This document shows positions 1 through 5,838 of a stretch of 9,880 nt of DNA, piece after piece. Position numbers and translations under genes: made by a program. The notes beneath the pieces are model-generated. The model was given only the letters and a program-made list of their open reading frames with translations, did not search any database and had not been told where the DNA came from. Numbering within the stretch: the stretch's first letter is position 1; every line of letters begins with the position of its first letter. Origin of the DNA: Clostridia bacterium (GTDB lineage Bacteria; Bacillota; DSM-16504; Desulfitibacterales; Desulfitibacteraceae); NCBI GenBank assembly GCA_018333845.1, contig JAGXSK010000237.1, positions 1 through 9,880 of the forward strand. Direction: 5' to 3'.

Positions 1-599
1 TTGATGCATCCAATGAAGTATTAATAAGAAGATTTAAGGAAACCAGGAGAGCCCACCCCTTATCATCAGTAGACATAATGGAAGGGATTATCCAGGAACG
101 AAAAATCCTTGCCCACCTTAGGAGCAGGGCAGAGGTTATTCTTGATACCTCTGACATGTTCACAAGCCAGTTAAAGGGACAAATATCAAATATATTTAGT
201 GGTGAGATAGACAAGCTGCCCATAACAGTAATGTCCTTTGGCTTTAAATATGGCATACCAATGGATGCTGATCTTGTGGTTGATGTTAGATTTATCCCAA
301 ACCCCCATTATGACATGGGATTGCGTCCTTTATCTGGTCATGATGGGGAAGTGAAAGAATATGTAATCAAAAATGAGGTAACCCAGGAATTCCTGCAAAA
401 ATACTGCAGTCTTCTTCATTTTCTTATACCCCACTACAAAAAAGAAGGAAAAAGTCAGCTGGTTATAGCCATTGGGTGTACTGGGGGCAGACATAGATCA
501 GTGGCAATTGCTAATCATCTCACATTATGCCTTAATGGTTTTGATTGTAAAGTAATGGCCAAGCACAGAGATATTGAGAAGGATTCAGGAGGTATTTAA
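1..599 (+). CDS. rapZ: RNase adapter / nucleotide-binding protein RapZ (YvcJ), 3' part only
   Basis: The gene runs in from before the window. The reading frame is open from base 3 (DASNEVLIRRFKETRRAHPL), so the ATG at 78 is internal and not the start. About 198 residues are visible out of a usual 285-295; the missing part holds the N-terminal P-loop. What remains is the C-terminal domain, with the family signature GCTGGRHRSVAIANHL near the end and the conserved GFKYGIP stretch. Family knowledge: RapZ/YvcJ proteins bind and hydrolyse nucleotides. In E. coli the protein controls glmS expression through small RNAs, with the C-terminal domain sensing glucosamine-6-phosphate; in Bacillus YvcJ affects competence. 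The stop codon overlaps the next start (TAATG), so it is translationally coupled to yvcK. Identification is firm; the exact role in this host is not known. Confidence 0.95.
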   Translation, partial: DASNEVLIRRFKETRRAHPLSSVDIMEGIIQERKILAHLRSRAEVILDTSDMFTSQLKGQISNIFSGEIDKLPITVMSFGFKYGIPMDADLVVDVRFIPNPHYDMGLRPLSGHDGEVKEYVIKNEVTQEFLQKYCSLLHFLIPHYKKEGKSQLVIAIGCTGGRHRSVAIANHLTLCLNGFDCKVMAKHRDIEKDSGGI

Positions 600-1954
600 T
601 GGGCTGGTTTAAAACTAATTTTAAATGGTTGTATCCTGGCTTAAAGGTCAAGCGCTGGCTGCTTCTAGCCTTGATGGGAGTGATTTTATCCTCCTGGGGG
701 TTGGCTCTAATACTTGAAGCAAAATGGTGGACCTTTTTATTCTTTATTGGCAGGTTCCTGGAAGAACAATATATTTCCTATAGCTCAGTGATGATTGCAG
801 GTGTAACTTTTATTATACTTGGATTATTTATAATCTCCTTTTCCCTTAAAATGGGTGCTAGATCCATATTTAATGTTGTCATTCCCTATAATGAAACACG
901 ACTGGTAGAGGTAATCTATGAAAAAAGGCAATTAAAAAGAGGACCCAAGGTAGTGGTCATTGGTGGGGGAACTGGATTGTCGGTTCTGCTCAGGGGCTTA
1001 AAACACTATACAAGCAACATTACAGCCATTGTCACTGTAACAGATGATGGGGGCTGTTCTGGCAAGCTCAGGGGAGAGCTTGGAATATTGCCGCCAGGGG
1101 ACCTGAGAAACAACCTCATGGCCCTGGCAGACGGTGACAGCCTTCTAGAGGATTTGTTCAACTACCGATTTTCAAGGGGAAAGGGTCTAGAGGGGCGCAA
1201 TCTAGGCAACCTGCTCCTGGCAGCCATGACCGATCTTACCGGTGATATGCACAGGTCACTCAAAGAACTAAGTAAGGTCCTGGCAGTTAGAGGTACTGTA
1301 TTGCCGTCTACATTAAGCAACGTTACCCTAAAAGCCCAGATGGATGATGGCTCAGAAGTTTATGGAGAAACAGAAATAGTCAAGCATCCAGGTAGAATTG
1401 TACAAATCCAGCTTGTCCCAGAGGATTGTGAGCCTGTTGAAGATACCCTTAAGGCTATTCAAGAGGCAGATGCTGTCATCATTGGACCAGGAAGCCTGTA
1501 TACCAGTATAATTCCCAATTTATTAATCAAAAAAATTGCGGAAGCTGTAAGTACAAGCAGATCCCAGGTGTATTATGTTTGTAATGTAATGACCCAGCCA
1601 GGGGAAACAGATTTTTTTACAGCGGCTGATCATGTAAAAGCAATAAAAGCTAATGTCCCATGTTTAAGAATTGATAAGGTAATAGTAAATACAGGCAGTA
1701 TTCCCAAAAGCCACGCAGAAAGGTACAGGATAAAGGGAGCCTATCCAGTGATACTAGATGAAAAAGCCCTCAAACAATTAGGTGTGAAAATACATAAGGC
1801 TGACCTTGTAAATCTTTCTGATCTAGTAAGGCATGATTCAGATAAGCTGGCAAGGGTTATCATGAAGGAAATCCTCAAAGACATCCCTGCCACAGAAAGG
1901 CTTAAGATTCTAGATCTGCTTTTTGGCGAAAGGTATAAAGACCTGGTTGGCTGA
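599..1954 (+). CDS. yvcK: YvcK/CofD-like UDP-sugar-binding protein with N-terminal membrane anchor
   Basis: The product is 451 residues. The CofD-like core starts near residue 116 with the nucleotide-binding loop GGGTG (122-126), then TDDGGCSGKLRGELG (from 148), PPGDLRNNL, and IGPGSLYTSIIPNLL, all hallmarks of the YvcK family. Family knowledge: YvcK binds UDP-GlcNAc and is needed for normal growth and cell shape on gluconeogenic carbon sources. B. subtilis YvcK has about 317 residues. This one carries about 115 extra N-terminal residues with two hydrophobic segments (about 20-40 and 58-85), so it is probably membrane-anchored with a cytoplasmic core, a form I associate with some clostridial lineages. 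The ATG overlaps the rapZ stop by one base and has an AGGAGG at 587-592, which fixes the start. Residue 153 is Cys where Bacillus YvcK has Ser in DDGGSS. Identification is confident. Confidence 0.95.
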   Translation: MGWFKTNFKWLYPGLKVKRWLLLALMGVILSSWGLALILEAKWWTFLFFIGRFLEEQYISYSSVMIAGVTFIILGLFIISFSLKMGARSIFNVVIPYNETRLVEVIYEKRQLKRGPKVVVIGGGTGLSVLLRGLKHYTSNITAIVTVTDDGGCSGKLRGELGILPPGDLRNNLMALADGDSLLEDLFNYRFSRGKGLEGRNLGNLLLAAMTDLTGDMHRSLKELSKVLAVRGTVLPSTLSNVTLKAQMDDGSEVYGETEIVKHPGRIVQIQLVPEDCEPVEDTLKAIQEADAVIIGPGSLYTSIIPNLLIKKIAEAVSTSRSQVYYVCNVMTQPGETDFFTAADHVKAIKANVPCLRIDKVIVNTGSIPKSHAERYRIKGAYPVILDEKALKQLGVKIHKADLVNLSDLVRHDSDKLARVIMKEILKDIPATERLKILDLLFGERYKDLVG

Positions 1955-2010
1955 TACCTTTCCATATGGATAAACAGCAACCTCATGAAGGGTATAATGG
2001 GGGGAATGGA

Positions 2011-2970
2011 ATGTCTTTTACAAAAAAGGTTAAAGATGAAATGGCTCGCATAGATGATGGTGAAAAATGCTGCCAGCTTGCTGAGCTAAAAAGCTTGATT
2101 ATGATGGCTGGAAATGTTCATATTGATGCTGATTATCATTTATCCCTGACATTGGAAACAGAAAATCCGGCAATTGCCAGAAGGGCATATAGACTGGCAA
2201 AAAACCTGTTTAATCTCCAGCATGAAGTTTCTGTTAAAAGAAGAGCCAGATTGAAAAAGAGTACTCTTTATGTGGTCAGGCTTTTGCCTCAAATCGGAAC
2301 AAAAAAAGCTTTTAAAACCCTGGGCATAGAATTAACACCAAAGGGATATGAGCTTAAATGGGATTCAGATATTTTTAGAAAAAGGTGCTGTCACAGATCA
2401 TATTTAAGGGGAGTATTTTTAGGCAGCGGGTCAGTAAGCAATCCGGAACAAAAGACATATCATCTGGAGATTATTGTTAAGGATCCAACCCATTACAAAA
2501 TAATATGCGAGTTAATGCGAAACTTTGGTCTTAATCCAAAAAGCTTTATGAAAAGAAAAAATTATATGATATATTTAAAGGAAAGTGAACAGATAGTAGA
2601 TTTCTTAAATATTATTGGAGCCCATGCTGCTCTTTTATCCTTTGAGGGTACACGGGTAAAAAAGGAAGTTAGAAACAGGGTAAATAGACTTGTAAATTGT
2701 GAAACGGCCAATCTCAATAAAACTGTTGATGCTGCCATTAAGCAGGTTGAAGCTATAAGGCTTTTAGAAAGAAACCTGGGCCTTGACAAGCTTCCTGCTG
2801 GCCTTGAAAAAATTGCTTGTTTAAGGCTGGAAAATCCCGACTTGAGCTTAAAGGAGCTTGGGGAACTCATGAACCCTGTAATAAGCAAATCAGGTGTTAA
2901 CCACAGGATGAGAAGATTGCAAAAAATGGCCGATAAGATTTCTGGGAAAAAATTTCCAGGGATTTTCTAA
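2011..2970 (+). CDS. whiA: DNA-binding protein WhiA (sporulation/division regulator)
   Basis: The product is 319 residues, the normal WhiA length. It starts at the ATG at 2011 (MSFTKKVKDEMAR), the conserved WhiA N-terminus, with a G-rich ribosome site at about 1999-2004. An in-frame ATG at 1966 would add 15 low-complexity residues and lacks a good ribosome site, so it was not chosen. Two parts can be seen. The first is a domain with the LAGLIDADG homing-endonuclease fold, including RSYLRGVFLGSGSVSNP at residues 129-145; the family has lost the catalytic acidic residue, here SGS. The second is a C-terminal helix-turn-helix (about 271-305; LSLKELGELMNPVISKSGVNHR). Family knowledge: WhiA activates sporulation septation genes in Streptomyces and influences division and chromosome segregation in Bacillus. 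It lies 56 bases after yvcK, in the usual rapZ-yvcK-whiA order. Confidence 0.95.
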   Translation: MSFTKKVKDEMARIDDGEKCCQLAELKSLIMMAGNVHIDADYHLSLTLETENPAIARRAYRLAKNLFNLQHEVSVKRRARLKKSTLYVVRLLPQIGTKKAFKTLGIELTPKGYELKWDSDIFRKRCCHRSYLRGVFLGSGSVSNPEQKTYHLEIIVKDPTHYKIICELMRNFGLNPKSFMKRKNYMIYLKESEQIVDFLNIIGAHAALLSFEGTRVKKEVRNRVNRLVNCETANLNKTVDAAIKQVEAIRLLERNLGLDKLPAGLEKIACLRLENPDLSLKELGELMNPVISKSGVNHRMRRLQKMADKISGKKFPGIF

Positions 2971-3005
2971 AGTAAAAGTACAGCCGCCTTAAAGTGAGGA
3001 CTAAT

Positions 3006-4331
3006 ATGCATGAAGTAAGATTCATAATGAAGCTGGCCCTTCCAGCAATATTTGAAATGCTGTTACATATGATGGTTGGACTTGTTGACATTGCAATGGT
3101 AGGAAGACTAGGTGCTGACTCTCTAACTGCGGTAGGGTTAGGCGGCCAATTCATCTATACTTCTATTTTTTTATTTGCGGCAATTGGAATTGGAGCAGGG
3201 GCAATAATTGCCCGGGCAATTGGTGCCCAAAACTTTCAAGAAGCAAGCAGAATCTCTGGACAAGCCCTATCCCTGGCAGCACTTTTGGGAGTAATAATAG
3301 GGGTTCTTACCTGGTTCCTTGCTCCCGCTATATTTAATATTTTTGCTCCCAATGAGGTTGTTCATACCCTTGGGGTAGAATATTTACGCATATTATCCCT
3401 GTCTAGTGTCTTTTTACTGGTGCTCCTAATTGGGGAAGCGGCCTGCCGCAGTGCAGGCTTTACAAAAATCCCCTTAAAGGTTGCCATGGTGGGCAACACA
3501 ATAAATATCCTTTTAAATTATGTTTTAATATATGGCAAGCTGGGTTTTCCAGCTCTAGGTGTAAAGGGGGCTGCAATAGGCACATTAATTAGCTTTACTA
3601 TCTCCTGTATCATTATCCTGGTTGTACTGACTAGCGGCAAAATTCCAATCAAGATCACCAGAAAGCACCTGTTCCCCATACAGTGGATAGATTTTAAAAG
3701 GATTGTTAAGCTCACGCTGCCTGCCGGGGGAGAAGAGTTTGTCAGGGCAGGAAGTCAAATTACAGGCGTATATTTAATTATTGGATTGGGCTCGGTACCC
3801 TATGCTGCACATCAAGTAGGAATATCCATTGAATCCATTTCCTTCATGCCTGGATATGGTTTTGCAATTGTTGCTGCTGCCCTTGTGGGTCAGAGTCTTG
3901 GTTCCAAGGATCCAGGCAGGGCCCATAGATTGGCATTTAAAACAATGTACCTGGCCGTGGCAACCATGACTGCTGCTGCCTGTATTTTTTTCTTTTTCAG
4001 CGAGTCTCTAGTTCGTATTTTTACTACAGATGAAAGCATAATTCCCCTTGCGGCATCACTTGTTAAGATTGCTGCCTTTGCCCAAACAGCCATAGCAATT
4101 GAAATGATAATGGCAGGGGCTTTACGCGGTGCTGGGGACACTAGATTTCCTTTTTACTTATCTATTATAGGCAACTGGATTATTCGCATTCCCCTGTTTT
4201 ATGCTGCATTGCATATTTATGAGTTGGGACTGGATGCTGTATGGTGGATTACAGTATTTCAATGGATTGTCATAGCCATACTGGCACTTTGGAGATTTAA
4301 ATTGGGAAAGTGGAAAAATATACAAGTTTAG
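3006..4331 (+). CDS. MATE-family multidrug/cation antiporter
   Basis: The product is a very hydrophobic protein of about 441 residues with roughly twelve membrane segments in two related halves, the size and layout of the MATE family. Typical stretches are LALPAIFEMLLHMMVGLVDIAMVGRLG near the N-terminus, GIGAGAIIARAIGAQN, and in the second half GFAIVAAALVGQSLGSKDP and GALRGAGDTRFPF. Family knowledge: these are inner-membrane exporters driven by Na+ or H+ that expel cationic drugs, flavonoids or metabolites; the substrate here cannot be told from sequence. A GTG at 2994 could extend the frame by four residues, but the GAGG at 2996-2999 sits six bases before the ATG at 3006, so ATG is preferred. 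The 35-base gap after whiA has no evident terminator, so it may be read through from the whiA operon. Confidence 0.9.
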   Translation: MHEVRFIMKLALPAIFEMLLHMMVGLVDIAMVGRLGADSLTAVGLGGQFIYTSIFLFAAIGIGAGAIIARAIGAQNFQEASRISGQALSLAALLGVIIGVLTWFLAPAIFNIFAPNEVVHTLGVEYLRILSLSSVFLLVLLIGEAACRSAGFTKIPLKVAMVGNTINILLNYVLIYGKLGFPALGVKGAAIGTLISFTISCIIILVVLTSGKIPIKITRKHLFPIQWIDFKRIVKLTLPAGGEEFVRAGSQITGVYLIIGLGSVPYAAHQVGISIESISFMPGYGFAIVAAALVGQSLGSKDPGRAHRLAFKTMYLAVATMTAAACIFFFFSESLVRIFTTDESIIPLAASLVKIAAFAQTAIAIEMIMAGALRGAGDTRFPFYLSIIGNWIIRIPLFYAALHIYELGLDAVWWITVFQWIVIAILALWRFKLGKWKNIQV

Positions 4332-4474
4332 AAATTGTTTTGCAGGAATAATTGGATAATTGTAGAAATATATTTGGAGAGAATTGCAAGTATGAAATTT
4401 AAGTTTAATTTAAAAAATTTTTAGAAACAAATATTTTCATTAAGATTTGAGTAAAAACTAGCGAGGTAAACTTA

Positions 4475-5083
4475 GTGTCTGGATATATAAAAAAGGTCAG
4501 CTTTTTTATTCAAAATGAGCTTAACCTTTCAGAGGAAAGAAGAGAGGTTATAGCCTACGGCATGGAAACCCTTGTGTCTGCTTTGCTGGGACTGCTTGGA
4601 ATAGTTTTGTTTGGCTATCTATTTGGCCTTTTAGTGCCTTCATTAGTTATTTCCTTAACTGCACTGGCAGCCAGGGTCTATACTGGGGGCGCCCACTGCA
4701 GTTCAATGGGAAGATGTACAATAGCTACTATCATTATTTTCATGGTCCTGGCTTATATTAGTACAAGCCTTCTACCGCCTTCTCTTATCTTAATTGCAGG
4801 CGGATTTATAACCTCAATGATATTTATTGTAAGATACGCACCTGCAGAGGTTAAAGAAAAACCCTTATCAGATAATCATAAAAAACAATTAAAAAAGGGT
4901 GCATTAAGGTTAGGCATAGTGATTGGATTGTCAGTTGGATTAATATATTTCCTCATTAATGAATACTTTGCTCTCTATTTAACTATTGGTTTCCTATGGC
5001 AGACCCTTTCAATAACATCTATAGGCTTTACGGTAATTAATTATATTGATGGTTTTTTAAAAATTCTTTTGGAAAGGAGATGA
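4475..5083 (+). CDS. agrB: AgrB-like membrane protease (autoinducer peptide processing)
   Basis: The product is 202 residues starting at GTG 4475, with GAGG at 4463-4466 as ribosome site. It has an N-terminal cytoplasmic helix (FIQNELNLSEERREVIAYGME), then about six membrane segments. The catalytic pair is visible in ARVYTGGAHCSSMGRC: His74 and Cys81, with the same seven-residue spacing as His77 and Cys84 of S. aureus AgrB. Family knowledge: AgrB cleaves the C-terminal tail of the AgrD propeptide and closes a thiolactone ring, and so starts production of a cyclic autoinducer. The partner gene agrD begins 6 bases after the stop, and its ribosome site (AAAGGAG, 5073-5079) lies within the end of this gene, so the two are coupled. 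No classical agrC or agrA follows. The family is clear; the symbol denotes membership of the family, not orthology to the S. aureus gene. Confidence 0.93.
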   Translation: MSGYIKKVSFFIQNELNLSEERREVIAYGMETLVSALLGLLGIVLFGYLFGLLVPSLVISLTALAARVYTGGAHCSSMGRCTIATIIIFMVLAYISTSLLPPSLILIAGGFITSMIFIVRYAPAEVKEKPLSDNHKKQLKKGALRLGIVIGLSVGLIYFLINEYFALYLTIGFLWQTLSITSIGFTVINYIDGFLKILLERR

Positions 5084-5089
5084 AAAAAC

Positions 5090-5221
5090 ATGAAGAAGCT
5101 TAGATTTTTAGCAATAACAGGAGCTGCGTATTTGTTGACACTTGCTGCCTTTATCAGTGCAGCAGCTGCGTGTAATGGTTGGGCTTATCAACCTGAGATG
5201 CCGAAAAGCTTAAGAAAGTAG
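5090..5221 (+). CDS. agrD: AgrD-like cyclic lactone autoinducer precursor, 43 residues
   Basis: This short gene starts at ATG 5090 and stops with TAG at 5219-5221. It begins MKKLRFLAITGAAYLL, continues with a hydrophobic Ala-rich leader to residue 27, and ends CNGWAYQPEMPKSLRK. A basic and hydrophobic leader, a single Cys28, and a charged, Pro-containing tail (YQPEMPKSL) are the marks of clostridial cyclic lactone autoinducer peptides. By analogy with AgrD peptides whose rings hold Cys plus four residues, AgrB would be expected to cut after Ala32 and join its carboxyl group to the Cys28 thiol, giving a ring of CNGWA with or without an Ala-rich exocyclic tail; the cut site is inferred. The ribosome site is AAAGGAG at 5073-5079. 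Position directly after agrB supports the call strongly. Confidence 0.93.
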   Translation: MKKLRFLAITGAAYLLTLAAFISAAAACNGWAYQPEMPKSLRK

Positions 5222-5226
5222 TAAAA

Positions 5227-5250
5227 AAAGGGGTGGTGATCCACCTCTTT
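5227..5250 (+). terminator. Hairpin after agrD, probable (partial) terminator
   Basis: A 10-bp stem (AAAGGGGTGG / CCACCTCTTT, one G-T wobble) with a TGAT loop begins six bases after the agrD stop codon. The 3' arm ends in TTT and then ATACT, so the U-tract is short. The A-rich 5' flank and T-rich 3' end mean it could act in both directions. It may end the agrBD transcript or attenuate read-through into the downstream membrane-protein and kinase genes. Confidence 0.6.
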
Positions 5251-5306
5251 ATACTGACAGTGGTTAAATGTTGCGTCTGCATAATTAAACATGTATTATG
5301 GGGAAG

Positions 5307-5322
5307 AGGCAGGATAAACGCA
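5307..5322 (+). promoter_or_regulatory. Possible sigma-54 (-24/-12) promoter
   Basis: AGGCAGG-ATAA-ACGCA has the invariant GG and GC ten bases apart and matches the TGGCACG-N4-TTGCA consensus at 5 of 7 and 3 of 5 positions. Transcription would start near 5333, giving a leader of about 38 bases that contains the full ribosome site. rpoN is encoded 2.5 kb downstream. No enhancer-binding activator gene is visible in the window, so this is tentative. Confidence 0.3.
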
Positions 5323-5327
5323 AAAAT

Positions 5328-5334
5328 TGTCGAA
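5328..5334 (+). promoter_or_regulatory. Spo0A box (0A box)
   Basis: TGTCGAA is an exact match to the consensus Spo0A binding site. It overlaps TTGTCG (5327-5332), a 4-of-6 match to a -35 element 16 bases before TATAAT at 5349-5354. This is the arrangement known from Spo0A-activated sigma-A promoters such as spoIIG and spoIIE. One difficulty is that this -10 would put the start near 5361, inside the ribosome site, leaving a leader of only about 10 bases. A seven-base match alone can arise by chance. Confidence 0.45.
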
Positions 5335-5370
5335 ATATAGTAGCTGACTATAATCTAGAGGAGGAATATT

Positions 5371-5826
5371 ATGAATATACCCATCTTGTCAGCTATTTTT
5401 CAAGGAATACCTGAATCAACTGCCTTGGTTTTTTTAACACTAGTATTTCTTAGGGCAAAGCTTAATTGGAGTTCTATATTGTTTTTAGGAGTGCTGCAAA
5501 CAGCTGCAGCTTTTTTAATAAGGATGCTGCCATTAGCCTTTGGAGTACATACCGTAATACTAATACTAATATTAGCATCACTTATAGCTTATGTTTCTAA
5601 AAGAGAGATTATTAAAGTTATTCCTGCAGCGATAGTTTCTTTTGTTATGCTTTTGTTGTTTGAATTTGCCATTTTTAAAACCTTGATGTCTATGTTTGAT
5701 ATAAGTTTTGATATGCTGATTAAAAATAAATTATTAAAGATAGCCATAGCTACCCCACAATGGGTTTTATTGTTCTTAACAGGATTTATAATCCAATATT
5801 TTAGAGGAAAAAATAAAAGTTTTTAA
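5371..5826 (+). CDS. Small integral membrane protein of unknown function, agr-linked
   Basis: The product is 151 residues and I do not recognise a named family. It appears to have five membrane segments (about residues 5-27, 34-53, 58-76, 85-104, 128-146) with few charged residues between them. Pro residues at 14 and in IATPQW near the last helix stand out, and the C-terminus is a short basic tail (RGKNKSF). It has no enzyme motif, no signal-peptidase site and no histidine-kinase or ligand-binding motif that I can see. The start is fixed by AGAGGAGG at 5357-5364. It ends 12 bases before the kinase gene, so the two are very likely one operon, downstream of agrBD. A reasonable inference is that it is a sensory or accessory subunit for the kinase, or a partner in peptide export or recognition. 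Its size and helices loosely recall the sensor half of AgrC without the kinase part. Function is unproven. Confidence 0.85.
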   Translation: MNIPILSAIFQGIPESTALVFLTLVFLRAKLNWSSILFLGVLQTAAAFLIRMLPLAFGVHTVILILILASLIAYVSKREIIKVIPAAIVSFVMLLLFEFAIFKTLMSMFDISFDMLIKNKLLKIAIATPQWVLLFLTGFIIQYFRGKNKSF

Positions 5827-5838
5827 GGAAGTTATTCT

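Larger units (their letters stand above)
5251..5370 (+). promoter_or_regulatory. Control region between agrD and the membrane-protein/kinase pair
   Basis: No gene is seen here, but several promoter-like elements are packed together. They are TTGCGT (5271-5276) and TATTAT (5294-5299) with 17-base spacing; a GG-N10-GC site (5308-5321) resembling a sigma-54 -24/-12 promoter; an exact Spo0A box TGTCGAA (5328-5334); and a perfect TATAAT (5349-5354). A strong ribosome site AGAGGAGG (5357-5364) precedes the ATG at 5371. The region probably gives the downstream two genes their own promoter, separate from agrBD. Which element is used cannot be settled from sequence. Confidence 0.55.

Noticed and set aside
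78..599. A 173-residue gene starting at ATG 78
   Set aside because: The frame is open upstream to the window edge and the upstream residues match RapZ, so the ATG is internal to a truncated gene.
1741..1986. Reverse-strand 81-codon frame across the yvcK/whiA junction
   Set aside because: It is mostly antisense to conserved yvcK sequence, with Ser/Arg/Leu-rich composition typical of a shadow frame.
4332..4474. A terminator or promoter between the MATE gene and agrB
   Set aside because: The stretch is AT-rich with no GC stem. The candidate -35/-10 pairs have spacings of 12-14 or 19 bases, so nothing can be supported.
5371..5826. Calling the 151-residue membrane protein an AgrC fragment or pseudogene
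   Set aside because: It is a complete frame with a strong ribosome site and a proper stop, and the kinase that follows has its own full membrane domain, so there is no sign of a broken gene.
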